Part shown: one piece after another, positions 9,106 to 18,057 of the stretch
Layout of the letters: every line of letters starts with the position of its first letter
How positions within the stretch are numbered: position 1 is the first letter of the stretch
Source: Terasakiella magnetica
Lineage (GTDB): Bacteria > Pseudomonadota > Alphaproteobacteria > Rhodospirillales > Magnetospirillaceae
Reading direction: 5' to 3'
Assembly: GCA_902729415.1 (NCBI GenBank)
Contig: LR746520.1
Span: 1-46,218, forward strand
DNA length: 46,218 nucleotides
Notes under the pieces: model-generated
What the model saw: only the letters and a program-made list of their open reading frames with translations
What the model was told of the DNA's origin: nothing
The model's database searches: none
Made by a program: the position numbers and the translations under genes

Positions 9106-10890
9106 CTAGTGGCGGGCGGGCAGCCACAGGCGGGCGGTGGTGCCACCCGCGTCAGAATCCAGCCACAGCCGCCCACCGTGAACCCGCGCCACCTTGGCCG
9201 CCGAGGCCAGCCCCAGACCCGCACCAGGGAAAGTCGAGCGCGAATACAGCCGCGAGAACGGCCGGATGATGGTGCCGAGGTATTCAGGGTCGATGCCGAT
9301 GCCGTTATCAGCGATATCGATCCGCCAGCCCGCGCCGTCTTGCACCGCCGCAATGGCGATTTCGGGCGCGATGCCAGGACGGGAGAATTTGACCGCATTG
9401 CCGATCAAATTCTCGAACAGCAGTGACAGCAAGACCGGATCGCCCGGTACCACCGGCAGATCTCCGACCGTGAATACCGGCGGCATCTTGGGCGCCATGC
9501 TGCCGCATTCGGTGGCGACGCTTTCCACCACACCTTTGATATCCACCGGTACGAAGGCCGACATGGCCCGGGTGCTGCGACTGTAATCCAGCATCCCCTT
9601 GACCTGAAGGCCAAGCTGGGTCGCGCCTTCGCGGATGGCGTCCAGGGACGGCATGGCGGCATGGGGAATGTCGTCGCCCAGGTCACGCTGCAACCGCTGT
9701 ACAAAGGTCTGGATCTGGCGGATAGGCTCTTGCAGGTCGTGGGAGGCGGCGAAAACCATACGCTCCAACTCGCCCTTGGCCTCCAGCAGCATGTCGCCGC
9801 TTTCCTTTTGCAAAGTGATGTCGCGGATGGAGGAGCGCGAGCCCAGCGCCCTCCCCTCCTGATTGAAGATCGGCTGCCACGACATGGCGACCCAGATCAC
9901 CTTGCCGTCACGGCGCAGAATACGGAATTCGGCGTCTTGGCCCGATCCGCCGGTCCTGGCCTCGTCCATATGGGTGCGGACCTTGGGTCGATCCTCATCG
10001 AGCACCATGGGCAGGGGAAAGTCGGTCATGGCTTCGCATTCGCCCACCGAATAGCCGGTGATGCGTTCCACCGCCGGATTGACCCAGTGCAAGGCACCGT
10101 CGCTGCCGATCCAGTTCTCCCAGGCATAGGTATAATCTGCAATGGCGCGAAAGCGCTGCTGGCTTTGATCCAGTTCGGAAATGCGCGATTCCACGGCGCT
10201 GGACATGGTGTTGAAGGCCTGGGTCAGCACAGAAATCTCGTCACTGCCCTCCAGCTTGAGGCGAAGCGAGAAATCACCGCTGGCCACCTTCAGCGAGGCC
10301 CGCGTCAAGATATCCAGATGCCGTGTCAGCCAATAGCCGATGGCCGCCAGCAACCCCAGGGTCAGCACCACCTCGACCACGGCGATGGCGATGCTTTGTT
10401 GCAGCAAGTCGTGACGCGCCAGCCCCAGGAAGGTGGTGTCTAGGCCGTAATGGGCGCGGCCATAGCGCTGACCCAGAAAGGTGATGTCGAACGCGCCGTT
10501 GTGAATATTGACCGCGGGGTTGAGTTCGCGGTCGGGCGGAGGCAACGGCTTGTCCTCGCTCCAATTGGTGGCGGCGACCATCTTGCCCGCCGAATTGACC
10601 ACCGCCATATAGGTGATGCTCTTGATCGCGCCCCAGCCGTCAAGCACGCTTTGCAGCGCGGCATAGTCCCGCGACGCCAGCAACCCGGCCAGGGTGATAT
10701 TAAACGAGGCCTCCTGGGCTTGCACCCGCACCACGGTATTACGCAGCAGGTGCTCCTGGATCAGGCGGGCGCCATTGGCCACCAGCAAGGTCAGCATCAC
10801 CATCTCGACCACGACGCTGACCACCAGCAGGCGCAGACGCAGCGAACTCAGCGGGCGAACACCGTCCGACCTGGGGGGCAAATGGATCAT
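9106..10890 (-). CDS. HAMP/PAS sensor histidine kinase
   Basis: A 594-residue membrane kinase. The first transmembrane helix is at about 20-40, a periplasmic sensor of about 120 residues follows, the second helix is at about 163-187, then HAMP (to about 240), PAS/PAC (about 245-360), HisKA with His384 in FAASHDLQEP and a HATPase with ENLIGNAVKFS, DNGIGID and GAGLGLA. Its ATG overlaps the stop of the upstream PhnD-like binding-protein gene by 4 bases (ATGA). This suggests that the binding protein delivers the ligand signal to the periplasmic domain. No response regulator is adjacent. It converges with the fadH-like gene, 21 bases apart. Confidence 0.9.
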   Translation of the reverse strand: MIHLPPRSDGVRPLSSLRLRLLVVSVVVEMVMLTLLVANGARLIQEHLLRNTVVRVQAQEASFNITLAGLLASRDYAALQSVLDGWGAIKSITYMAVVNSAGKMVAATNWSEDKPLPPPDRELNPAVNIHNGAFDITFLGQRYGRAHYGLDTTFLGLARHDLLQQSIAIAVVEVVLTLGLLAAIGYWLTRHLDILTRASLKVASGDFSLRLKLEGSDEISVLTQAFNTMSSAVESRISELDQSQQRFRAIADYTYAWENWIGSDGALHWVNPAVERITGYSVGECEAMTDFPLPMVLDEDRPKVRTHMDEARTGGSGQDAEFRILRRDGKVIWVAMSWQPIFNQEGRALGSRSSIRDITLQKESGDMLLEAKGELERMVFAASHDLQEPIRQIQTFVQRLQRDLGDDIPHAAMPSLDAIREGATQLGLQVKGMLDYSRSTRAMSAFVPVDIKGVVESVATECGSMAPKMPPVFTVGDLPVVPGDPVLLSLLFENLIGNAVKFSRPGIAPEIAIAAVQDGAGWRIDIADNGIGIDPEYLGTIIRPFSRLYSRSTFPGAGLGLASAAKVARVHGGRLWLDSDAGGTTARLWLPARH

Positions 10891-11738
10891 TCCTTCTCCC
10901 TGGTCATGGACCGTACGATTTGAGCATAGGGGCGGATGGACTCGATCTCGGCAATCTCAAGTGGTACGAAGCCCAGGAATCCCGAAGCCTTGAAAAATGC
11001 CCGCCCCTCCTCGGTATCGGCGAAACCGGCCAGAGCCGCCCGCAGCTTTTCCACGGTCCCGGCCCCCAGACGGGGATGAGCCATGGTGAATTGATGCGGC
11101 ACCACCAACGGGCACGGAATACTGTCGACCTTGGCGCGAATCTCAGCCGGAACCTGCTGCAACGGCGACAGACCGCTGAACGCGGCCTCGGCATCGCCCA
11201 TGGCCACGGCGCGGATGGCGGTGGCGTGGTTGGAGGCCTCGATCAAACTGTAATCACGCCCGGCCCGCATGGCCGCATCCGACATCAGCCAGTGCTCGGC
11301 CACCACCGACAGCGCCGACAGCCGGTCGGCAGTCAGAACGCGCTTTCCCGCCAATTGCCGGACACGTTTGATCTGGCTGCCCTTGGGAACGATGATCAGA
11401 GGGCTTAAATCCAGCTTGTAGCGCGCCAGCGGCACATAGCCGCCGTCCAGCGCAACCACCCCGAAATGGGGCGCCGAGATCACCACGTCGAAGGTACCGA
11501 CCTCAATATCTTGAAGATAGGCGCGGAAATTGGGCGCCGAGTATAATTCGACCGGACGCCCCAGTTGCTTTTGAAGATGTATCCGCAATGGATCATAAAG
11601 ACGCAGCAAACTGAGGGGAGCAATAGTCGGCAGCAACCCCACCCGTATCGGTGCAGGCTCCAGCGCGGCGGCCAGCGATGGCTGAACCGGCAGGCCAAGC
11701 AACCCGATCAGAACAATAATCTGCCGGACAAAGCGCAT
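10887..11738 (-). CDS. PhnD-like periplasmic binding protein
   Basis: A 283-residue exported protein with a signal peptide (positive start, hydrophobic core about 7-22, cleavage near SLAAA). The mature part reads as a phosphate/phosphonate-type solute-binding protein: IRVGLLPTIAPLSLLRLYDPL, then FDVVISAPHFGVVAL (about 90-105) and a late HQFTMAHPRLG segment. No ABC permease or ATPase gene is nearby. Instead it is translationally coupled (ATGA) to a membrane histidine kinase, so it is more likely a sensor accessory than a transport component (inference). The ligand is unknown; phosphonate is not implied. The 158 bases upstream, to the end of tyrS, hold no gene that I can see. Confidence 0.82.
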   Translation of the reverse strand: MRFVRQIIVLIGLLGLPVQPSLAAALEPAPIRVGLLPTIAPLSLLRLYDPLRIHLQKQLGRPVELYSAPNFRAYLQDIEVGTFDVVISAPHFGVVALDGGYVPLARYKLDLSPLIIVPKGSQIKRVRQLAGKRVLTADRLSALSVVAEHWLMSDAAMRAGRDYSLIEASNHATAIRAVAMGDAEAAFSGLSPLQQVPAEIRAKVDSIPCPLVVPHQFTMAHPRLGAGTVEKLRAALAGFADTEEGRAFFKASGFLGFVPLEIAEIESIRPYAQIVRSMTREKE

Positions 11739-11896
11739 GACCGCTCTTCTTTAAAGTATTTGGCTTGCGGTTTTCCGGGTCACTCCCAACACCCGTCGCC
11801 GCCCCTCCCAGGATCTTCCGCAGTGTACAAGGCTTGAGGGCGCAGTCCAGCGCCATTCAACACAAGTATAAGTCAGGGGGAGGGATAAAGCCCCCC

Positions 11897-13147
11897 CTAT
11901 ACCGGCTTCACCAGAATGTGGCGCTTCTTACCCGCAGTCAGCTTGATGACGCCGGCCTTGAGATCGGCGGCGGTCACCGGCCGGGTCTCGGTATCCAAGG
12001 TGGCGTCGTTGACCTTACCGCCACCGCCCTTGACCAGACGCTTGGCCTCGCCGTTGGAAGCGGCCAGACCGGCGCGGACGAACAGAGCGAAGGCGGGAAT
12101 CCCGGCCTCCAGCTCGGTGGCGGGGATCTCGATGGTGGGCAGAGTGTCGGCGGCGGCGCCTTCCTCGAAGGTGCGGCGTGCCGTCTCGGCGGCCTCGGCG
12201 GCGGCGGCCTCGCCATGGGCCAGACGGGTGACCTCGTTGGCCAAAATCTTCTTGGCCTCGTTGATCTCCGAGCCCTGAAGCGCCTCCAACCGGGCGATCT
12301 CGTCCAGGGGCAGTTCGGTGAACAGCTTGAGGAAGCGGCCGACATCGGCGTCCTCGGTGTTGCGCCAGTACTGCCAGAACTCCCACGCCCCCATCATATC
12401 GGCGTTCAGCCAGATAGCGCCCTGGGCGGTCTTGCCCATCTTGGCACCGGACGATGTGGTCAGCAGCGGGCTGGTCAGGCCGTACAGTTCGGCCTGATCG
12501 GCACGGCGGCCCAGCTCGACGCCGTTGATGATGTTGCCCCACTGATCCGAACCGCCCATCTGCAACACGCAGGTATTGCGGCGGAACAGCTCGACGAAGT
12601 CATAGCCCTGCAACAGCATGTAGTTGAATTCAAGAAAGGTCAGCGGCTGCTCGCGCTCCAGCCGCAGCTTGACCGAATCGAAGGTCAGCATGCGGTTGAT
12701 GGTGAAGTGATGGCCGTAATCGCGCAGGAAATCGATGTAGTTGAGCTTATCCAGCCAGTCGGCGTTATTGACCATCAAGGCGTCGGTCTTGCCGTCGCCG
12801 AAGGCCAGGTACTTGCCGAACACCGACTTGATGCCGTCCATGTTCCGGCCGATATCGGCATCGGTCAGCATCTTGCGTGCCTCGTCCTTGCCGGACGGAT
12901 CGCCGATGCGGGTGGTGCCGCCGCCCATCAGGACGATGGGCTTGTGCCCGGTCTTTTGCCACCAGCGCAGCAACATGATCTGCATCAGCGAGCCCACATG
13001 CAGCGACGGCGCGGTGCAATCGAAGCCGATATAGGCCGCCGAGCTCTGCTGGCTGAGACGCTTGTCCAACCCTTCCAGGTCGGTACACTGGTGCATGTAG
13101 CCGCGCTCGGTGATGGCGCGCAGAAAATCAGACTTGAGGCTCGTCAT
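11897..13147 (-). CDS. tyrS: Tyrosyl-tRNA synthetase
   Basis: Charges tRNA-Tyr with tyrosine. The 416 residues match the bacterial TyrRS length. Seen are the N-terminal [17 protein letters not shown] with the HIGH-type signature as HVGS, the tyrosine-binding segment [19 protein letters not shown], the KMSKS loop as KMGKT and a C-terminal S4 RNA-binding domain ([15 protein letters not shown]). The ATG at 13147 gives the normal N-terminus [12 protein letters not shown]; the reading frame stays open further upstream across the divergent anmK gene but has no coding sense there. It is divergent from anmK with 78 bases between the starts. Confidence 0.96.
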   Translation of the reverse strand: MTSLKSDFLRAITERGYMHQCTDLEGLDKRLSQQSSAAYIGFDCTAPSLHVGSLMQIMLLRWWQKTGHKPIVLMGGGTTRIGDPSGKDEARKMLTDADIGRNMDGIKSVFGKYLAFGDGKTDALMVNNADWLDKLNYIDFLRDYGHHFTINRMLTFDSVKLRLEREQPLTFLEFNYMLLQGYDFVELFRRNTCVLQMGGSDQWGNIINGVELGRRADQAELYGLTSPLLTTSSGAKMGKTAQGAIWLNADMMGAWEFWQYWRNTEDADVGRFLKLFTELPLDEIARLEALQGSEINEAKKILANEVTRLAHGEAAAAEAAETARRTFEEGAAADTLPTIEIPATELEAGIPAFALFVRAGLAASNGEAKRLVKGGGGKVNDATLDTETRPVTAADLKAGVIKLTAGKKRHILVKPV

Positions 13148-13225
13148 GGCGGATCGTCCAGCTTGCTGCCGAGAGGCCGCTCGTTTATCACAAAGCGGGA
13201 GCCGCCACAATCCAAGGGGACAAAA

Positions 13226-14305
13226 ATGCTTGCTCTCGGGCTGATGAGCGGAACATCGCTGGACGGCGTCGATGCCGCCCTGGTGGAGACCGACGGCGAA
13301 ACCATCGCCCGCCTCGGCCCCGCGCTGACCGTCGCCTACCCGCCCCGGCACCGCGATGCCCTGCGCTCGGTCCTCGGTGGTGCGGGCGATGTGGCAAAGG
13401 TCGAGCGCGCCATCACCTTGTTCCACGCCGACGTGGTGCGCCAGCTGCTGGCCCAGGCCGAGGTCACCGCCGCCGAGGTCGGACTGATCGGCTTTCACGG
13501 CCATACCATCCTCCACCGCCCCGCCCAGCGCCAGACATGGCAGATCGGCGACGGTGCCTTGCTGGCCACCGAGACCGGCATCGCGGTGGTCAACGACTTT
13601 CGCAGCGCCGACGTGGCCGCTGGCGGTGAAGGCGCCCCCCTGGTGCCGGTGTTCCACCGCGCCCTGGCCGCAGGCCTGGAGGCGCCCCTGGCCATCCTCA
13701 ACCTGGGCGGCGTCGGCAATGTCACCTGGATCGGCCAAGGCGGGACGCTGCTGGCTTTCGATACCGGACCGGGTAATGCCCTGATTGATGATTGGGCGCT
13801 GCTCCATACCGGCAAGCCGGTGGACGAGGATGGCAGGCTGGCCGCCGCCGGAACGGTCGCCCTTGCGGCGGTGGCAGGCTTTACCGGCCACGCCTTCTTC
13901 CGCCGCCCGCCGCCCAAATCCCTGGACCGCGACGACTTCCGCGCCTTCGTCCGCCCGCTGGTGGAGGGGTTAAGCCCGGCGGACGGTGCCGCCACCCTGA
14001 CCGCCTTTACCGCCGCCGCTTTGACCGAAGCCGTCCGGCACTTCCCCGCCCCCGCCTGCCGCTGGCTGGTCTGCGGCGGCGGCCGCCATAATCCCGGCCT
14101 GATGGCAGCACTGGCCGATGCCCTGGATATGGTGGTCGAGCCGGTCGAGGCGGTGGGCTGGAACGGCGACGCCCTCGAAGCCCAGGCCTTCGCCTTTCTG
14201 GCGGTGCGCAGCCGACGCGGCCTCCCCCTTACCTTTCCCGAAACTACCGGCGTGACACAGCCCCTCGGCGGTGGACGCTTCCATCCGGTGGGAGACCTGC
14301 CATGA
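13226..14305 (+). CDS. anmK: Anhydro-N-acetylmuramic acid kinase
   Basis: Phosphorylates and opens 1,6-anhydro-MurNAc to MurNAc-6-phosphate in cell-wall recycling. The 359 residues fit the family (about 370). The signature [15 protein letters not shown] is at residues 5-19. Further family features are [24 protein letters not shown], the DTGPGN motif (nucleotide/sugar site) and the C-terminal [15 protein letters not shown] and [18 protein letters not shown]. The ATG at 13226 has AAGGGGA about seven bases upstream; the frame stays open upstream but lies over tyrS. Its stop overlaps the next start by 4 bases. Confidence 0.95.
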   Translation: MLALGLMSGTSLDGVDAALVETDGETIARLGPALTVAYPPRHRDALRSVLGGAGDVAKVERAITLFHADVVRQLLAQAEVTAAEVGLIGFHGHTILHRPAQRQTWQIGDGALLATETGIAVVNDFRSADVAAGGEGAPLVPVFHRALAAGLEAPLAILNLGGVGNVTWIGQGGTLLAFDTGPGNALIDDWALLHTGKPVDEDGRLAAAGTVALAAVAGFTGHAFFRRPPPKSLDRDDFRAFVRPLVEGLSPADGAATLTAFTAAALTEAVRHFPAPACRWLVCGGGRHNPGLMAALADALDMVVEPVEAVGWNGDALEAQAFAFLAVRSRRGLPLTFPETTGVTQPLGGGRFHPVGDLP

Positions 14306-14628
14306 GACTGACGGCTTTTGCCCTTTTGCTGCTGATCGGCCTGCCCGCCCCGGCCAGCGCCGATCAGATTACCGCCTTGGACGCCGTTAAAAGCCAGCAG
14401 GGCGTGACCGACGCCCAGATCGATGGCGGCGGCACCTTGTGGGTCATGGTCAAGCCCAACCCCAAAGTGGCCTGGGACCAATACGCCGCCTATATGTGCG
14501 GCGTGGTCCGCCGCCATCAGGCACGGGTGTTCGTCACCCGCATCGTCGATATGACCTCGACCGGGCGGGGCAAGAAATCATCGGAATGGAAGGTGCTGGC
14601 GCAGATGAATTGCGGGCGCCTGCAATAG
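14302..14628 (+). CDS. Small exported protein of unknown function
   Basis: A 108-residue protein with a clear signal peptide ([20 protein letters not shown], cleavage before DQ). The mature part is about 88 residues with two cysteines (one in YMCGVVRR, one in MNCGRLQ) that could form a disulfide in the periplasm. I do not recognise the family. The ATGA overlap with anmK couples its translation to a cell-wall recycling kinase, which is the only functional hint. It ends just before a C/G-rich hairpin and a convergent hydrolase gene. Confidence 0.75.
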   Translation: MRLTAFALLLLIGLPAPASADQITALDAVKSQQGVTDAQIDGGGTLWVMVKPNPKVAWDQYAAYMCGVVRRHQARVFVTRIVDMTSTGRGKKSSEWKVLAQMNCGRLQ

Positions 14629-14640
14629 AGCTGAACAAGC

Positions 14641-14665
14641 CCCCCTCCCCATCGGGAGGAGGGGG
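14641..14665. terminator. C/G-rich hairpin between convergent genes
   Basis: CCCCCTCC at 14641-14648 can pair with GGAGGGGG at 14658-14665. It lies between the ends of the small exported protein gene and the minus-strand hydrolase. There is no T tract on either side, so intrinsic termination is uncertain. Confidence 0.3.
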
Positions 14666-14679
14666 AACCGGTCAGGCCG

Positions 14680-15369
14680 TCAAGGCGCCGCGGCCGCCAA
14701 TTCCGGCTCGGGCGCCCGGACGGCGGGACGCTCGATGATGGATTCGTCGAGATAGGAATCAACAATCCCGCTCAGCGTATCCAGATGGGTGCCAAAGAAA
14801 TGATTGGCCCCTTCAATGGTGCGATAGCGCACCCGGATGTTGCGCTGGGACGACAGCTTGGTAGCGAGCTTGGCCACATTGGCCTCGGGCACCAGTTCAT
14901 CCGATGTGCCATGGACGATGAGCCCCGAAGACGGGCACGGCGCCAGGAACGAGAAGTCGAACACATTGGCAGGCGGAGCCACCGATACGAAGCCATCGAT
15001 CTCCGGGCGGCGCATCAGCAATTGCATGCCGATCCAGGCCCCGAATGAAAAGCCCCCGACCCAGCAGGCCGAAGCATTGGAGTTGAACGACTGCATCCAA
15101 TCCAAGGCCGAAGCGGCATCGGACAATTCGCCCTGGCCGTTGTCGAACTTGCCCTGGCTGCGCCCGACGCCACGGAAATTAAAGCGCAGCGTCGAGAACC
15201 CCCGCCGTACGAAGGAATGGTACAAGGCGTAAACAACCTTGTTGTTCATGGTGCCGCCATGAAGCGGGTGCGGGTGCAGCAGCAATGCCAAAGGGGCATT
15301 GGCAGCCTTGCCGTGGTGATAACGCCCCTCGAGGCGACCGTCAGGTCCGTTGAAAATTACTTCAGGCAT
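14680..15369 (-). CDS. Alpha/beta hydrolase
   Basis: A 229-residue hydrolase of the small KANL3/Tex30-like or dienelactone-hydrolase-like type. The catalytic triad can be read as Ser108 in GGFSFGAW (GxSxG), Asp157 in GTSDELV and His190 in EGANHFF. The oxyanion segment [14 protein letters not shown] (31-44) is typical of proteins often annotated as alpha/beta hydrolase or CocE-like esterases near house-keeping genes. There is no signal peptide, so it is cytoplasmic. The substrate is unknown. It is transcribed divergently from the cysE-isc operon across 213 bases. Confidence 0.85.
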   Translation of the reverse strand: MPEVIFNGPDGRLEGRYHHGKAANAPLALLLHPHPLHGGTMNNKVVYALYHSFVRRGFSTLRFNFRGVGRSQGKFDNGQGELSDAASALDWMQSFNSNASACWVGGFSFGAWIGMQLLMRRPEIDGFVSVAPPANVFDFSFLAPCPSSGLIVHGTSDELVPEANVAKLATKLSSQRNIRVRYRTIEGANHFFGTHLDTLSGIVDSYLDESIIERPAVRAPEPELAAAAP

Positions 15370-15464
15370 GGCTCACCGTACAATCTCCATTGCCCGGCGC
15401 CGCCACCCTTACCTGAGCGATTACGTCGGGGAAAATTTAGCAACAAATCATATTGCTGGCGGTC

Positions 15465-15489
15465 AAACTTGACCGCCCTTGTCGGGCAT
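15465..15489 (+). promoter_or_regulatory. Type 1 IscR-binding site
   Basis: The 25 bases match the E. coli type 1 IscR consensus (ATASYYGACTRWWWYAGTCRRSTAT) at 18 positions by hand alignment. Both informative half-sites are kept: CTTGAC at 15468-15473 and GTCGGG at 15481-15486. The mismatches fall mainly in the central AT-rich spacer, here GC-rich. The site covers the -35 box and spacer of the promoter at 15469-15497, so [2Fe-2S]-IscR should repress. iscR itself is the second gene downstream, so this would be autorepression. A short perfect dyad GGTCAA-AC-TTGACC (15461-15474) overlaps its left side. Confidence 0.7.
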
Positions 15490-15497
15490 CCTATATT
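15469..15497 (+). promoter_or_regulatory. Sigma70 promoter of the cysE-isc operon
   Basis: TTGACC at 15469-15474 and TATATT at 15492-15497 are separated by exactly 17 bases, close to the consensus. They lie 86 bases before the cysE ATG and overlap the predicted IscR site. No other equally good promoter is seen in the 213-base divergent region. Confidence 0.7.
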
Positions 15498-15582
15498 CAA
15501 TCCCAAGCAGGTTGACGCGCGGATTGGGCACCCCCCTGGATCGCGTCGGTCGTTGGCGAAGTACATTAACATATTGAGAGCT

Positions 15583-16368
15583 ATGAATTTCAAGAGGCTT
15601 CAAGAAGATATCGCGTCCATTCGGCAACGCGACCCCGCCGCCCACTCCCTGCTGGAGGTGGTTTTATGCTATCCGGGCCTGCACGCCCTGGTCGCTTATC
15701 GGCTGTCGCACTGGTGTTGGAACCAGGGCTTTCGCGTCCTTGGCCGCTTTATCTCCCACCTCGCCAAGATCTTTACCGGCATCGAGATTCATCCGGCGGC
15801 CACAATCGGCCCCCGCTTCTTCATCGACCACGGCACCGGGGTGGTGATCGGTGAGACGGCGGTGATCGGCGCCGACGTCACTCTTTACCACGGCGTGACC
15901 CTGGGCGGCACCTCGTTGCACAAGGGCAAGCGCCACCCCACGCTGGAGGACGGCGTCATCATCGGGTCGGGAGCGCAGGTTCTTGGCCCCATCACCATCG
16001 GCAAGGGCGCTCGGGTCGGAGCCAACGCCGTGGTGCTGACCGATGTCCCGCCGGGCGTGACCATGGTGGGCATTCCGGCGCGCATGGTGATGCGGCGGCA
16101 AGAGTCCGAGTTCTGCGCCTATGGCGTTCCCGTTGACGATCTGCCCGATCCGGTGGTACGCGCCATCGATTCGGTGCGGGGACAGGTCAGCGCCCTGCTG
16201 GAGCGGGTCCAGGAATTGGAAACCGAACTGCACGGCCACCCCAACCAGGCCTGCGACCGCATTCCGCTCATGGTTCCAGAGATAAAAAAGCAAGAAACCG
16301 AAATCAGACCACCAGACCATAAAGCAGTAACCCCGCCAGCGGCCAAAGCCGCGTCGGCTCAGGATTAA
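15583..16368 (+). CDS. cysE: Serine O-acetyltransferase, isc-operon type
   Basis: Makes O-acetylserine from serine and acetyl-CoA, the first step of cysteine synthesis. The 261 residues include a short N-terminal helical region and a left-handed beta-helix of hexapeptide repeats (about 65-170). The catalytic Asp82/His83 are in [16 protein letters not shown] and the acetyl-CoA region is [15 protein letters not shown]. The N-terminal domain is shorter than in E. coli CysE, and the C-terminus has an extra charged tail. The ATG at 15583 is chosen because GAGAG lies 5-6 bases upstream and the protein then begins as in the family; the frame is open upstream but overlaps the promoter. It is the first gene of the isc operon, 15 bases before iscR. 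Confidence 0.93.
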   Translation: MNFKRLQEDIASIRQRDPAAHSLLEVVLCYPGLHALVAYRLSHWCWNQGFRVLGRFISHLAKIFTGIEIHPAATIGPRFFIDHGTGVVIGETAVIGADVTLYHGVTLGGTSLHKGKRHPTLEDGVIIGSGAQVLGPITIGKGARVGANAVVLTDVPPGVTMVGIPARMVMRRQESEFCAYGVPVDDLPDPVVRAIDSVRGQVSALLERVQELETELHGHPNQACDRIPLMVPEIKKQETEIRPPDHKAVTPPAAKAASAQD

Positions 16369-16383
16369 AAGGGAGATGAAGCC

Positions 16384-16857
16384 GTGAAACTCAGCACCAA
16401 GGGACGCTATGCCGTAATGGCCATGGTTGACCTCGCCAGTCACTCCGAGGGAAGCCCGGTGGCGCTTGCCGATATCGCCGAACGTCAGGAAATTTCGCTG
16501 TCCTATCTGGAACAGTTGTTCGGCAAGCTCAGGAAGGGCGGGTTGGTGAAAAGTGTGCGAGGCCCCGGCGGCGGTTATCTGTTGTCACGAATCCCACAAC
16601 AAACGCGCATTTCCGACATTATCCTGGCGGTGGATGAGCCGATTCAGACCACCCGCTGCTCGCCCGGCTCGCCGGCGGGCTGTCACAACAACAAGGGCCG
16701 CTGCCTCACCCATGATCTGTGGGAAGAGCTTGGCAACCAGATTTACCTCTATCTCAGCTCGGTCTCGCTGGCTGATGTGTGCGAGCGCCGCATCCTCGGC
16801 AGCTCGGGCATGTTCCACGGCACCGCCGGTCAAACCGGTGCCGTGGCGGCGCAATAA
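16384..16857 (+). CDS. iscR: Fe-S cluster regulator IscR
   Basis: An Rrf2-family repressor that senses Fe-S status through its own [2Fe-2S] cluster. The 157 residues have an N-terminal winged helix (MKLSTKGRYAVMAMVDLA, recognition region ISLSYLEQLFGKLRKGGLV) and the wing VRGPGGGYLLSR. The cluster ligands Cys92, Cys100, Cys107 and probably His110 are all present, with slightly longer spacings than in E. coli (92/98/104/107). The start is a GTG, 15 bases after cysE, with a GGGAG ribosome site upstream. It probably represses the promoter at 15469 through the site at 15465. Confidence 0.95.
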   Translation: MKLSTKGRYAVMAMVDLASHSEGSPVALADIAERQEISLSYLEQLFGKLRKGGLVKSVRGPGGGYLLSRIPQQTRISDIILAVDEPIQTTRCSPGSPAGCHNNKGRCLTHDLWEELGNQIYLYLSSVSLADVCERRILGSSGMFHGTAGQTGAVAAQ

Positions 16858-16885
16858 CAGACCGGACAAGCGAAAGGAAACCGCC

Positions 16886-18028
16886 GTGAGCAGGGCCATT
16901 TACCTCGATTATAACGCCGGATCCCCGGCGCGCCCCGAGGTGGTCGCGGCCCTGATCGATGATGCAGGCCGTCCCGGCAACGCGTCATCCGTCCACGGCT
17001 TTGGCCGTGAGGCGCGGCGGCGGATGGAGGAAGCCCGCGCCCGTATCGCCGCTTTGGTCGAAGCCGACCCGGCGGGACTGGTCTTCACCTCGGGCGGTAC
17101 CGAGGCCAATGCCCTGGCCCTGCGCGGCTGCGGACACAGGCGGGTTCTGGTCTCGGCGGTGGAGCACCCTTCGGTGCAAGACGGCCTGACCGAGGCCGAG
17201 ATCATCCCGGTGGATGGCAACGGCGTGGTCAACCTTGCCGCCCTTGATGCCCTTCTGGCAGCCGATTCCGCCCCGGCCCTGGTGGCGGTGATGCTGGCCA
17301 ACAACGAAACCGGCGTCATCCAGCCGATCGCCGACATCGCCCGCATTGCTCATTCCCACGGCGCATTGCTGCATTGCGATGCAGCCCAGGCCGCAGGACG
17401 CATTCCGGTGTCGCTGTCGGCCCTGGGGGCTGATCTTCTGTCACTGTCGGGGCACAAGCTGGGCGGTCTGCCCGGCAGCGGCGCCCTGGTTCTTGCCGAT
17501 CCGAAACGGCCACTGGCCCCGATCTTGCTGGGAGGAGGCCAAGAGCGGCGTCGGCGTGCGGGTACCGAAAACCTTCCCGGCATCGTCGGCTTCGGAATTG
17601 CCGCCGCTTTGGCGGAGGCCGAGATCAAGGACGGAACTTTGCCCCTGGAAATCCGCACCATGCGCGATCATCTGGAGAAGCAGGCCCTGCGGCGCGTGCC
17701 GCAAGGACTCGTCCTCGGCAGCATCGCTCCGCGCCTGCCCAATACCACCTGTCTGGCTCTGCCCGGTGTCGCGGCCCACACCCAGGTGATGGCGCTGGAT
17801 CTGGCCGGGTTGGCCGTCAGCGCCGGGTCCGCCTGCTCGTCAGGCAAGGTGGCGGAAAGCCGGGTGCTGGCCGCCATGGGCGCGAGCGCCGAAATCCGGG
17901 GCTCGGCCATCCGGGTCAGCCTGGGCTGGGCCAGCACGCCCGAGGATGTGGAATGTTTTCTTTCCGCCTGGACCGATCTGGCGAGCCGGAAGGGATTTAC
18001 GGTTGCACCGGCGGCCAAGGCCGCCTGA
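16886..18028 (+). CDS. Second cysteine desulfurase (NifS/IscS-like)
   Basis: A PLP enzyme of 380 residues, class V aminotransferase fold, that releases sulfur from cysteine as a persulfide. Seen are the N-terminal [36 protein letters not shown], the PLP lysine K191 in LSGHKLGG and the catalytic Cys317 in [11 protein letters not shown]. It is distinct from the IscS encoded next: shorter, more divergent, and with a NifS-like loop around the active cysteine. The GTG start at 16886 has GAAAGGA about eight bases upstream. Its stop is 29 bases before iscS. Its separate role in the operon, for example a dedicated acceptor, cannot be told from the sequence. Confidence 0.92.
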   Translation: MSRAIYLDYNAGSPARPEVVAALIDDAGRPGNASSVHGFGREARRRMEEARARIAALVEADPAGLVFTSGGTEANALALRGCGHRRVLVSAVEHPSVQDGLTEAEIIPVDGNGVVNLAALDALLAADSAPALVAVMLANNETGVIQPIADIARIAHSHGALLHCDAAQAAGRIPVSLSALGADLLSLSGHKLGGLPGSGALVLADPKRPLAPILLGGGQERRRRAGTENLPGIVGFGIAAALAEAEIKDGTLPLEIRTMRDHLEKQALRRVPQGLVLGSIAPRLPNTTCLALPGVAAHTQVMALDLAGLAVSAGSACSSGKVAESRVLAAMGASAEIRGSAIRVSLGWASTPEDVECFLSAWTDLASRKGFTVAPAAKAA

Positions 18029-18057
18029 ACAAGACGAAGAATAAAGGAATGCATGGA

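Noticed and set aside
11739..11896. Gap between tyrS end and PhnD-like gene as a small RNA or gene
   Set aside because: No conserved fold, frame or ribosome site was seen; a G/C-rich pairing near 11876-11897 lacks a T tract.
11765..13225. A longer anmK with about 487 extra N-terminal residues
   Set aside because: The extra part is antisense to tyrS with no family sense, and the start at 13226 has a good ribosome site and the AnmK N-terminus.
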